Below are positions 9,262 to 18,862 of a stretch of 64,000 nt of DNA, one piece after another. The position numbers and the translations under genes were made by a program. Numbering within the stretch: the first letter of the stretch is position 1; each line of letters begins with the position of its first letter. The notes below the pieces were generated by a model, which was given only the letters and a program-made list of their open reading frames with translations, did not search any database and had not been told where the DNA came from. This DNA is from Candidatus Proximibacter danicus (lineage in GTDB: Bacteria > Pseudomonadota > Gammaproteobacteria > Burkholderiales > Rhodocyclaceae), in assembly GCA_016710885.1 (NCBI GenBank), contig JADJUC010000007.1:1-64000 (forward strand), given 5' to 3'.

Positions 9262-11078
9262 TCAGGCCGGCGCCTGTCTGTCTGCCTGATCTTCTGTCTT
9301 TTCCTCAAATTGCACAGCATGCAGCCGCGCATAGTGGCCGTTGGCGGCGAGCAATTGGCTGTGTGTGCCGCGTTCGACGATTTTCCCCTGATCCATGACC
9401 ACGATGAGGTCGGCCTTTTCGATGGTCGACAGGCGGTGGGCGATGACCAGCGTGGTCCGGCCCTTCATCACTTCGTCGAGAGCCGCCTGGATATGGCGCT
9501 CGGATTCGGTATCCAGCGCCGAGGTGGCCTCGTCGAGAATCAGGATCGGTGCGTCTTTCAATAGCGCGCGGGCAATGGCCAGGCGCTGGCGCTGACCGCC
9601 GGAAAGCAGCACGCCGTTTTCACCAACGAGGGTATCGAAGCCCAATGGCAGGCGGTCGATGAATTCCCTGGCAAACGCTGCTTCGGCAGCGCGTTCAATG
9701 TCTGTGCGCGGCGAGCCGGCGAGATCGCCGTAGGCGATGTTGGCGGCAATCGTGTCGTTGAACAGCACGACTTGCTGGGTGACCAGCGCGATATGCTGGC
9801 GCAGGTTCTTCAGCGTGTAATCCTCGACATCGACGCCGTCGATCAGGATCTTCCCCTCGCTATGATGGTAAAAGCGCGGGATTAGTCCGACCAGCGTCGA
9901 CTTGCCGCTGCCGGATCGGCCGACGATGGCGACCATCTGGCCCGGCTCGACGGTAAGGCTCACGTCATCAAGAACGGCATGTTCGCTGCTCGGGTAACGG
10001 AAACTGAGGTTGCGGATTTCGAGACGGCCGGAAACCCGTTCGCGCTCGATGCTGCCGCTATCCTTCTCGGGGTTTCATCAAGCTGGGCGAAGATGCTTTC
10101 AGCACCAGCCAGGCCTTTCTGGATGGTGCCGCTGACTTCGGAAAGCTGCCGGATCGGCTTGGGCAGCATGCCGGCCGCCGAGATGTAGGCGACCAGATCG
10201 CCGGCCGACGCATCGCCGCGCAGGAACAGCACGAGAAAGAGGATTACGGCCATCGCCGAGAAGGTCACCAGCTGCAGTGCCGGCGTGAAGGTGGCCCCGG
10301 TCTTGACCATGCGCAACTGCTTGGCGTTGTTGTCTTCGCTCGCAGCCCGGAAGCGGCGTTCTTCATAGTCCTCACCGCCGAAGCTGCGCACGACCCGGTA
10401 ACCCTGGATGGTCTCCGAAGCGACATGCGTCAGGTCGCCCATCGAGGCCTGGATCTTCTTGCTCTGCTTGCGGAACTTGCGGCTGGCGCTGCCAACCATG
10501 ACGCCGATGATCGGCAGGATGGCGACCATGATCGCCGTCAGCTTCCAGTTCATCCAGAGCAGGTAGCCGAACAGGAAGACGACAGAAAGCCCTTCGCGGA
10601 TAACGACCTTGACGGCGTCGGTCGCCGCACCGGTGACCATCGTCACGTTGTAGGTGATGCGCGAGATCAGGTGGCCGGAGTTGTTCTGGTCGAAATAGGC
10701 ATTCGGCAGGCGCAGCAGGCTGTTGAACAGTGCAATGCGCAGATCGTTGACCAGTCCGAGCGAAACCCGGGCCAGGTAATAGTTGCCGAGGAAGGAACCG
10801 ACGCTGCGCCAGAAAATGATGATCACCAGCAGAATGGGCACACCGTACATCAACTGCACGTTGCCGATCAGGGGAAACGGGTGGTGGGTGGTTGCCGCAG
10901 GGGCACCGAGTCCGTCAACAAAATACTTGAGCACGGCAGCCAGCATCGGCTGCGACGACGCAAAAATCATGTAGCCGACGATGCTGACGGCGAAGAGCCC
11001 GACGAACGGGCGCAAGTAGCTCAGCAATCGAAGGTAGATCTTCAGCGAGGAGGCTTGCTTGGGGCTGGTTTGCTGCAT
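9262..11078 (-). CDS. msbA: Lipid A-core flippase, ABC exporter MsbA, one frameshift
   Basis: A half-size ABC exporter that flips lipid A-core across the inner membrane using ATP. ATG at 11078 opens MQQTSPKQASSLKIYLRLLSY. The transmembrane domain (six predicted helices, e.g. FVGLFAVSIVGYMIFASSQP) contains NNSGHLISRITYNV. The ATPase domain follows: Walker A GRSGSGKST, ABC signature LLSGGQRQRLAIARALL, Walker B ILILDEATSALD and H-loop IAHRLST. A single indel near 10050 separates the two halves; the linking stretch LEIRNLSFRYPSSEHAVLDDV is found in the alternative frame. About 600 residues, typical. It runs against the flanking core genes, which it divides into two blocks. Confidence 0.94.
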
Positions 11079-11191
11079 GGGCGAGCGCTTTCTGATGCGA
11101 CTGGCAGGCGTGAAATCCGGACGCCGAAGTTTAGCACGCCGCTTTCTGCCTGCTCTGTTGGCCCACAAGACGGTAAACTAGCGGTTTTTGG

Positions 11192-11792
11192 GTGGGCTGT
11201 GCTTTGAAGAGACTTAAGCAGCAGGATTACCTCGCGATGCGAGAAGGGGCCGAAGTGCTGGAAGCGGACCCCCATGGCGACAAGGTTCTGCGGCTTGCCG
11301 ACGGCACCATCCTCAAGCTCTTCCGGCGCAAGCGTCTGATCTCATCAGCGGCGCTTTATCCCTATGCGCAACGCTTTGCCAACAATGCGGCTGCCTTGGA
11401 AAAGCTTGGTATCCCGGTGCCGAAGATCATCGCCGTGATGCGCATTTCCCGAACTTTCAGAGATGTCGTCCACTACGCGCCCCTGGCCGGCTCTACGCTG
11501 CGCGAGCTGGCGCGAGCCTCGTCTGAAGGAGGCCTTTACCCAATTCGTGATCTATCTGCACGACAAGGGGGTTTACTTCCGATCGCTGCACATAGGCAAC
11601 ATTGTCTGTACGCCGGACGGGCAGCTAGGGCTGATTGATTTTTCCGATCTGCGCATTCATCCATGGCCGCTCGGCAAATACCTGAGAGCGCGAAACATGC
11701 GCCGCATGCAGGGTATCGCCGATGAGCTCGACTGGCTGGATCTGGATGCCATCGTCAACGGGCGAGCGGTCGTTTCTGGAGCTTCGAGTTGA
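11192..11792 (+). CDS. Kinase-fold protein of the LPS/toluene-tolerance type lacking the HRD aspartate, one frameshift
   Basis: About 200 residues with a short kinase fold. The N-lobe is VLRLADGTILKLFRRKRLISSAAL; the C-lobe continues in another frame after about 11510 (EAFTQFVIYLHDKGVYFRS then LHIGNIVCTPDGQLGLIDFSDLRI). The catalytic-loop position that is Asp in active kinases is Ser here (FRSLHIGN), while the DFG-like LIDFSDL is kept. So it may be a pseudokinase or use another residue; I recall the same FRS form in relatives annotated as toluene tolerance proteins. GTG 11192 (or TTG 11204) starts it, and its TGA (11790-11792) overlaps the TTG start of the next gene, so the two are coupled. 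Confidence 0.75.
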
Positions 11793-14022
11793 GCGTGCAA
11801 AACAACCCCGGTCTGCGTTTTGCATCAGCACTGGCCGGCTACGTCCTGCGCGGCGGGTTTTCTTGGCCCGGCGGGCATCTGCCGCCGTCGGGGCATCGCG
11901 TTCCCGAGGCGTTTGCCGGTGTTGGCGTAGCGGCATCGATTGATCCGGCCGTCGACGATTTCATCATCGCCCATTTGAACGCGTCCGGGATTCGCCATGT
12001 GCGCCTTGATTTCAGTTACGGCGACGACGAGGGGCCTACCGGGCGCCTGCTGCGAGCGCTCTATGCGTCCTCCTTCAAGGTCGTGCTGCATCTGGTGCAG
12101 CCTTGCGAACGGGCTCGACGCATGGAGTCGGAGGAAGCCAGGGACGAGTGGCGTCGATTCGTCGTGGCGACACTTGATCGCCATGGTGGCCAAGCCAGCA
12201 TGATCGAAGTGGGGTCGACGGTGAACCGGCGGCGTTGGGCCGGCTACTCCCTGACCGGTTTTCTTTCGATGTGGGAAGTTGCCTGGCAAGAGGTTCGTGC
12301 CCGTGGCCTGGTGCTGGCGGGGCCCAGCGTGACCGATTTCGAGCCGCCATGGAGTGTCGGTCTGTTGGCACTCCTGCGGGCCCAGGGGCAATTGCCCGAT
12401 GTACATACCGACAATCTGTTTTCAGAGCGCTGCACCGAACCCGAACGCTACGACCACAAGATATTCGGCCGCCGCCTGGCGTCGTTGGCGCAGGTCAATC
12501 TGATCAAGAAGGCCCGCGTGCTGCAGCGGATCGGCGCCGATTTCGGCGTGCCGCGACTTTTTCCCCGGCGGCCTTCTGGACGCTGCCGCGCATCGAGCGC
12601 ATGTTGCCGGACAGCGAGGAGAAGCAGGCGGACTACTTGTCTCGCTACATGCTGCTGTGTGCGGCTTCTGGAGCTCTCGAGGGCGCCTGGTGGGGGCCTC
12701 TGATCTGTCATCGCGAGGGGCTGGTCGATGATGGCAAACGGCCCTACCCCGCACTGGAAAGAATCACCCACTATGCCAGCATCGAAGGCGGCCGCGACGA
12801 CCTCCGCGTCCGGCCGGCCCTGCATGCCCTGCGGGCCTTTGCGGGACTGATTCCCGGCGCCCGCTACGAGGGGCGCCTGAATGCAACGGAAGGGCTGGAG
12901 GTGCATGCCTTCCGCTCGGCGACGCACCTCATCCACGCGGCGTGGACGATCAACGGCCGGGCGGCAGCGCTTGCCGACCTCTATTCGTCCGGAGACTTGG
13001 CGCAGGCGGAATTTCTGAGTCGCGACGGCGTTACCGAGGCGGCAAGCGACGCCTCGCGGATGCTGGTTGGCGAATCGCCGCGCTACCTGCGATGGCCTGT
13101 ATCCGGATCGGCATGCCTGCGGCCGGGAGCAGCACTGCTTCGAGATGTCGTCATCGCCTGGCACCAGCCGGGTCGCCGTCACTTCCATTTTCGCGAGGGC
13201 AATTGGCAGGGAATCGTCATTGCCGGGTCGCTCGATGAGGCCAATCGTCTCCTCGAAACGATCCACCCCGACCGGTTGCTGACTCCGTCACGCGAGGCCG
13301 CCCTGCGCCATGCGCGCAACGCCATCTGGACCTTGCCCGACCCGCGACGGCCCGATGCGAAGCTGGTGGTCAAGCAACCGGTGAAGATGCATTTTCACAA
13401 GAAGCTGCTCGACCGGTTCAAGCCGTCGAAGGGGCTGCGCAGTTGGAGCGGCACCTGCGAATTGCTGCGTCACGGAATCGGCGTCGCCACGCCGGTTGCC
13501 TGGTTCGAGTGGCGGGGCGACACGACCCTGCTGCGCAATTACTATGTCTGCGAACATGTCCGCGCCGACTTCGCCGTGCGCGAGATGCTCGCTGCTTTTG
13601 CCCGTGGCGAGCCGGAGTTCGCCGGAGTCACGGAGGACGATGCGTATCGCCAGTTGTGCGACTATCTGCTCCGGATGCACGGCTGCGGGATCTTCTTCCG
13701 CGACCTTTCCGGCGGCAACATCCTGGCAACGAAAACTGCTGACGGTACGCTCTCGTTCAACCTGATCGATACCGGCCGCATCCACGCTTTTGGCGTTCCG
13801 CTGCCGATGGGCAAGCGCCTTGCCGACATGGTCCGCATCTGCAACAAGCTGGACGGGCGTGGGCGCGACAAGCTGATGGCGCTCTACATGGCGCGCCTGG
13901 GCAGGCGCTTTGGTGGCTGGTCGAAACTGCAGTTCCCGCTCTATGACCTGAAGGTGTCGCTCAAGCGAAGTCTCGGGCGACAAGGAATGAAGCGGCTGAA
14001 AGCCTGTGTGCGCGGACAATGA
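11789..14022 (+). CDS. Fusion of a glycoside-hydrolase-like TIM barrel with a C-terminal LPS kinase domain, one frameshift
   Basis: About 744 residues after repairing one indel near 12560. Residues 1 to about 320 look like a GH39/GH5-type barrel: VRLDFSYGDDEGPTGRLLRAL, IEVGSTVNRRRWAGYS (acid/base strand), LVLAGPSVTDFEPPW, and a last strand GALEGAWWGPLICHREGLVDDG. The usual acid/base Glu (G-N-E) reads G-S-T at about 142-144. A linker region (about 330-500) resembles the beta-domain that follows such barrels. The C-terminal 240 residues are a kinase of the WaaP superfamily with ATP-site LVVKQPVKMHFHK, catalytic loop FFRDLSGGNILA and LIDTGRIHAFG. Probably acts on the LPS core, with the barrel binding sugar. 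TTG 11789 or GTG 11795 starts it. Confidence 0.75.
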
Positions 14023-14071
14023 TCGGTTACGATCAAAATAGAATCTTGAATATCGAGTACGGGGAGTAGAA

Positions 14072-14864
14072 ATGAAACAACGTGAGAACCGGTTCGTTCC
14101 CAAGGCCCTGCGCGGCCTGTTTTCCTCATGGGGCAACAGCATGATCCCGCCGAAGGCGATGCGCTTCGTCGGCAAGGGGGATTTCGAGAAGATCGGCAAC
14201 GAATTCCGCGAGCACTTCATCCGCATCGGCAAGTTGCAGCCCGGCGATCAGGTGCTCGACGTCGGCTGCGGCATCGGCCGCATGGCCATTCCCGCTGACC
14301 GACTATCTATCGCCTGCCGGCGAATATCATGGCTTCGACATTGTCAAGAAGGGGATCGACTGGTGCCAGGAGCGCATCACGCCGCGTTTCCCGAATTTCC
14401 ATTTCCTGCAAAGCGATGTCTACAACAAGCATTACAACCCCGACGGCAAGATGCGAGCGGCCGACTACGTCTTCCCATTTGCCGACGGCAAGTTCGACTT
14501 CGTTTTCCTGACCTCGGTGTTCACCCACATGATTCCCGCTGACCTCGAGAACTATCTCAAGGAGATCTCGCGCGTCATGAAGCCGGGGGGGCGTTGCCTG
14601 ATTACCATGTTCCTGCTCAACGACGAATCGCGCCGACTGGTTGGCGACGGAAAGAGCGATCTCGATTTCCGTCATGACATGGGCGGTTACGTCACTACCA
14701 GGCCCGAAGATCCCGAGACCGCGATCGCCTACGACGAGCCCGCTGTCGCCGAACTGTTCGCCCGCTACGGGCTGGTCGTCGAGCAGCCATTCCGCTATGG
14801 GTCGTGGTGCGGTCGGCCGGAATTCCTTTCCTATCAGGACGTCGTTATCGCCGAGCGGCGCTAG
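14072..14864 (+). CDS. Class I SAM-dependent methyltransferase, one frameshift
   Basis: About 265 residues with a Rossmann methyltransferase fold. Motif I is VLDVGCGIGRMAIP; an indel near 14300 moves the frame, after which YHGFDIVKKGIDWCQERI, FDFVFLTSVFTHM and ISRVMKPGGRCLITMF follow. The ATG at 14072 has a GGGGAG ribosome site. The substrate is unknown. Its position between the fusion kinase and a GT4 enzyme suggests methylation of a core or surface sugar. The C-terminal third (RYGSWCGRPEFLSYQDVVIAE) is typical of glycan-locus methyltransferases. Confidence 0.83.
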
Positions 14865-14879
14865 ACACGGGGGGGGGAG

Positions 14880-15863
14880 TTGAAGCGCATCCTGTTTCTG
14901 TCCAAGGGCGAGGACTCTTCCTCGACCCGTTATCGTGCCCTGCAGTTTTTCCCGCTGCTGCGCGACGATGGGTTCGAGGTTGCGCATGCCACGGCTGCTG
15001 GCGGATTGCTGCCGCTGCTGTCGGCTTGCCGGCAGGCCGCTGCCGCCGATGTCGTCGTCGTCCTGCGCAAGACCTTTCCTGCGCCTGTCCAGTGGTTGCT
15101 GCGCCGTTGCGCCCGCCGCTTGGTCTTCGATTTCGATGACGCGATCTTCTGCAATACCGATTGTTCGCCGTCGGCAACCCGCATGCGGCGCTTCGCCGCG
15201 ATGGTAGGGGACTGTGACCATGTGATGGCCGGAAACGCCTTCCTGCAGCGTCAGGCGGAGGCATTCAATCGCGAGGTGACGCGGGTGCCGACGGCGCTTG
15301 CCGCAGAGCGCTATGCCGCTGCGGCCGAAAAGGCGACCGGCAGCATCGATCTGGTCTGGATCGGCAGCAGTTCGACGCGCAAGTACCTTGTCGATGCCCT
15401 GCCCTGCCTGAGCGCGGCTGCGGCCCGCGTTCCCGGCCTGCGTCTGAAGGTGATCGCCGATTTCGATCTGCCGGAGGCCGGCCTGCCGGTCCTGCCGGTT
15501 CGCTGGCAGGCTGACAGCGAAGCCCGCGAGCTGGCCAGCGCACACATCGGCATTGCGCCGATGCGCGACGACGACTGGAGCCGCGGCAAGTGCGCACTGA
15601 AGGTGCTGCAGTACATGGCTGCCGGCTTGCCAGTGGTGTCCTCGCGTTGCGGCGTTAACGCCGAAATCGTCGAGGATGGTGTCGACGGTTTTCTGGTTGA
15701 TGAGGAGGAGGGCTGGGCCGCCCGGATTGCAGAACTGGCAGCGGATACGCGGTTGCGCGAGACGATGGGAGCCGCCGGGCGCCAGAAGGTGATGGCCGGG
15801 TTCGACCTCCGCCCGGTCTATCAGCGCTTGCGTTCGGTACTGGACGAGGTGCTGCGCGACTGA
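14880..15863 (+). CDS. Glycosyltransferase, GT4-like
   Basis: An intact frame of 327 residues with a GT-B fold. The N-terminal domain starts KRILFLSKGEDSSSTRYRAL and includes RLVFDFDDAIFCNT. The C-terminal donor-binding half has IDLVWIGSSSTRKYL, IGIAPMRDDDWSRGKCALK and MAAGLPVVSSRCGVNAEIV, the E-x7-E-like region of GT4 enzymes. TTG at 14880 follows a G-rich ribosome site (GGGGGGGAG), 15 bases after the methyltransferase stop. It is likely the last gene of the plus-strand core block. It overlaps the convergent membrane glycosyltransferase by 43 bases at the 3' end. Confidence 0.85.
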   Translation: MKRILFLSKGEDSSSTRYRALQFFPLLRDDGFEVAHATAAGGLLPLLSACRQAAAADVVVVLRKTFPAPVQWLLRRCARRLVFDFDDAIFCNTDCSPSATRMRRFAAMVGDCDHVMAGNAFLQRQAEAFNREVTRVPTALAAERYAAAAEKATGSIDLVWIGSSSTRKYLVDALPCLSAAAARVPGLRLKVIADFDLPEAGLPVLPVRWQADSEARELASAHIGIAPMRDDDWSRGKCALKVLQYMAAGLPVVSSRCGVNAEIVEDGVDGFLVDEEEGWAARIAELAADTRLRETMGAAGRQKVMAGFDLRPVYQRLRSVLDEVLRD

Positions 15864-17305
15864 TCAGCCGTCGCCGGCACGGCGACGATGACGGCATCGC
15901 GATTGGGGTGAACAAAACGCTGCACGACGCGCAGGCCGGCGCTTTCGGCCCAGCGATCGAAATCGGCATCCTTGCGTGAAACTTCCAGTATCAGCAGATC
16001 GTAATCGCCGCGCGCGATTGCTTCGGTGTGCTGTGCATGTTCGCCCGGCTGTCTTGCCCGGTGTCGCAACCAGCCAGCGTAATACGCAGCCCGGCCACTT
16101 TCGCTATAGACGCGCGGTGAGTCGGTGACATTGGCAGCCAGCCATTTTCCAGCATCAACAAAATGCGTTTTCCCAGGGCCGAGGGAGATCACGTTCGCCA
16201 GCATGAGGGCGATGGCGACGGTGATGACCGGCAGGCGCCAGCGCGGGAAGTGCTGCACCAGTTGCAGCAGGCCCCAGCCGAGAAAGGGCGCGCTCATCAG
16301 ATAGAGAAAGGCAACGTAGCGCCCGGCGAGGAACTGTTGGTCGGTGACGAAGACCGCCAGGACGAGGAGGTAAGTGCCGAAGCCCCAGGCGAAGAGAGCA
16401 TGCCGTGCCAGAGCCTCGCGGACTTGGCGGCCGGCGAGGAAGGCGAGCAGCGGCACGACGAAAATGCCGATCTTGGCGAAAAACTTGACCGGGATGATGG
16501 CTAGTGAGCCGAAGAAAAGAATGGTGCGCGCATGTTCCTGCGCAAAATCGGGCAGCGTTGCGGCAATCGCCTGCGCCTTCAGGTTAAACCGTGCCGGGCT
16601 CAGGCGACCGAGGTCGCCGGCCAACCGGCCGTCAAGCTTTCCGGCGACATGAAGGGCGAGCAGCGTCGCCACGCCGGCCAGCGCCGGGCCGCCAATCATG
16701 GCCAGTCGTTTGACGCGCTCGCCACGCGGCGCAGCGAAAGCCTGCCAGCCGATCAGGGCCGCAAACAGTGCCAGTGCCTCTGGCCGGAAGAGCGCAGCGA
16801 CCACCAGGGACGCCTGCGCAGCGAGTGCGCCCGGCCAGCGCGGACGCTCCGACCAGCGTATCGCCAGCCAGAAGGCAAGCATGATGAAGAACCAACAGCC
16901 GTATTCGCGCAACAGTTCGTTCCGATATTCATTGAGACCGGGGATGGCCAGCGTTGCCAGACAGACCATCCATGCCGTTTCGGGATGCTCTCGGCGGCTG
17001 CAGGCGACAAGCAGAGCACAGGTGCCGGCCATGAATAGCGCATTGAGCAGGTAGCCGGCGTTTTCGGGGCCGAGGCCAGTGATCTTGGCAAGGATGCCGA
17101 TCAGAACCGGCAGGAAGGGCCAAGCGAAGATTTCCCGTGCCGCGCTGAAACCACCATCGATGAATAGTTGCGCGGCATTCACGTAGAGCATGCCGTCGCG
17201 GTTGATCGAGCCGGAAAGGCGCGCCGCCAGGGAAAGCAGCAGGCTGCCAACGAACGCGGCGCTGACCGGGGTCAGCCAGCGGGACATGCGGAGTGCCGGC
17301 TGCAT
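15821..17305 (-). CDS. Polytopic membrane glycosyltransferase (ArnT/PMT-like, GT39/GT83 type)
   Basis: 494 residues with about ten hydrophobic helices, beginning LTPVSAAFVGSLLLSLAAR. The first periplasmic loop carries SGSINRDGMLYVNAAQLF; the Asp there is in the place of the catalytic Asp of ArnT/PMT enzymes that use polyprenyl-phosphate sugars. A soluble C-terminal domain ends the protein (DYDLLILEVSRKDADFDRWAE). Its ATG overlaps the stop of the preceding GT2 gene (ATGA). It may add a sugar to lipid A-core in the periplasm; the donor is not determined. Last gene of a six-gene overlapping minus-strand run starting at 22292. Confidence 0.75.
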   Translation of the reverse strand: MQPALRMSRWLTPVSAAFVGSLLLSLAARLSGSINRDGMLYVNAAQLFIDGGFSAAREIFAWPFLPVLIGILAKITGLGPENAGYLLNALFMAGTCALLVACSRREHPETAWMVCLATLAIPGLNEYRNELLREYGCWFFIMLAFWLAIRWSERPRWPGALAAQASLVVAALFRPEALALFAALIGWQAFAAPRGERVKRLAMIGGPALAGVATLLALHVAGKLDGRLAGDLGRLSPARFNLKAQAIAATLPDFAQEHARTILFFGSLAIIPVKFFAKIGIFVVPLLAFLAGRQVREALARHALFAWGFGTYLLVLAVFVTDQQFLAGRYVAFLYLMSAPFLGWGLLQLVQHFPRWRLPVITVAIALMLANVISLGPGKTHFVDAGKWLAANVTDSPRVYSESGRAAYYAGWLRHRARQPGEHAQHTEAIARGDYDLLILEVSRKDADFDRWAESAGLRVVQRFVHPNRDAVIVAVPATADQSRSTSSSTERKR

Positions 17306-18228
17306 CAGCTAGCGACCTCGTCAAGCATGGAACCGAAGCGTCGATAGTCTTCGGCCTTCGGGGTTTTCCTGCGGGCTCGCCAGCGGGCGGCAAGGACCGT
17401 CGGCAGCAGCCACGGTTTACGCTTGCGGATGCGGCGCCAGAAGCGCCAGACGTTCTTGCGGAATTGCTGCCGGATATCCTCGTCGGCAATCAGCTGCGGA
17501 TGGGTCTCGACGAATTTGGCAAAGGTAAAGAACTGGGCTGCCAGCATCCTGACCCGGCGACGCAGCGTGTTGCCGGGGTGCTTGCGGTAGCTGGCCAGCA
17601 CTTCCGGTATGCGGGCGATCGCATGGTGGGCCGAGAGGCGTAGCCAGCAATCGATATCTTCCAGTGCCAGCTTCGGATCGAAGCCGCCGATGGCGAGGAA
17701 GGATTCGCGATGCAGGGCGACTGTCGGGTTGAAGATCGAATGACGGCCCATGAAAATCCAGCGGTAGGCATCGGTCTGCGGGCCGACTGCAGGGCGCGGC
17801 AGCAGCGAACTGCGCTGCACGGGCTGGCCGTGTTCGTTTACGAAGTCGGCATCGGCGTGCACCAGCGCCAGTCCCGGCGTCTGCCAATCGGCAATGGCCT
17901 GCTGGATATGGGCAACTTTCTCCGGATAAAGCAGATCGTCAGAGCCGAGCAGATGTACCCATTCACCCTGGCAGGCGGCGATGCAGGCATTCGAATTGGC
18001 GCTGACACCGCGGTTCTCATGGCGCTCGACGACGATGCGGCGGAAACGGTCGCCATGGGCTTCGAGGAAACGCTTTGCGACTTCGTAGGTATCGTCGGGC
18101 GAGCCGTCGTCGAGCACCACGATTTCCAGTTCCGGATAGGTCTGCGCACAGACAGAGGCCAGGCAGGCCTCAATGAAATGAGCGTGCCGGTAGGCCGGGA
18201 TCGCGATGCTGACCAGCGGCAGCGTCAT
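17305..18228 (-). CDS. Glycosyltransferase family 2 protein
   Basis: 307 residues with a classical GT-A fold. Signatures are VSIAIPAYRHAHFIEACLASV, IVVLDDGSPDDTYEVAKRF, WVHLLGSDDLLYPEK (DxD-type SDD) and ALEDIDCWLRLS, the ED motif that supplies the catalytic base. No membrane helix. ATG 18228 overlaps the methyltransferase stop (ATGA), and its TGA overlaps the start of the membrane glycosyltransferase. Likely extends the LPS core or another surface glycan. Donor unknown. Confidence 0.88.
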   Translation of the reverse strand: MTLPLVSIAIPAYRHAHFIEACLASVCAQTYPELEIVVLDDGSPDDTYEVAKRFLEAHGDRFRRIVVERHENRGVSANSNACIAACQGEWVHLLGSDDLLYPEKVAHIQQAIADWQTPGLALVHADADFVNEHGQPVQRSSLLPRPAVGPQTDAYRWIFMGRHSIFNPTVALHRESFLAIGGFDPKLALEDIDCWLRLSAHHAIARIPEVLASYRKHPGNTLRRRVRMLAAQFFTFAKFVETHPQLIADEDIRQQFRKNVWRFWRRIRKRKPWLLPTVLAARWRARRKTPKAEDYRRFGSMLDEVAS

Positions 18229-18862
18229 CGCTTCTCGGCAATCATCAGGTGCTGCACGGCGACGAAGGGTTCGAGCAGGCGTGTCGGCATGTACCAGCGG
18301 CGATAGCTCTTCTTCATGTGGCTGTCGCGGCGGACGATCTTCCAGCCGCATTCGTGCAGCGTGTCGCGAATGCTGTCGGCGGTGAAGAAATGCAGGTGAG
18401 TACGGTCCATGATGCCGTGGTCACGATAGGCGAACTGGCCACGGAACAGCAGCGGCAGCACGACCTTGTAATGGCGGGCATTGGGTACGCTGAGTGCCAG
18501 CCGGCAACCGGGGCTGTCTTCTCGTGCAGGAAGCGCAAGGCGGACCACGGATCGACCAGGTGCTCAAGTACGTCAGCCATCGTCACCAGTGCATAGTCCT
18601 GCCAGGGAATCTGGTCAGCGACGCTTTCCAGCGAACCCTGCCAGACCCGGCGCAGGGATTTCCCGGCAAGCTCGGCGGCCGCTGGAAATGGCTCGACGCC
18701 ATCGCAGGCCTGAACGATGCCCTGCTGCAAGAGGGTGCTGCCGAGCATGCCACCAGCACAGCCGATGTCGATAGCGGCAGGAAACGAACCTTCCGTTTGC
18801 AGAAAGGAAACGAACTCCGGCCGTCCGGCAACGTAGTACTCGGCGACGGAAGCAGTCGTCAT
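18225..18862 (-). CDS. Class I SAM-dependent methyltransferase, one frameshift
   Basis: About 212 residues. MTTASVAEYYVAGRPEFVSF leads to motif I (AAIDIGCAGGMLGSTLLQQG), then DYALVTMADVLEHLVDPWSAL. After an indel near 18520 the frame changes and continues with LALSVPNARHYKVVLPLL and YRDHGIMDRTHLHFFTADS. The DRTHLHFFT stretch is typical of methyltransferases found in O-antigen and core loci. Both ends overlap neighbours by four bases (carbamoyltransferase upstream, GT2 downstream), so it is part of the same translationally coupled operon. It probably O-methylates a sugar. Substrate unknown. Confidence 0.85.
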
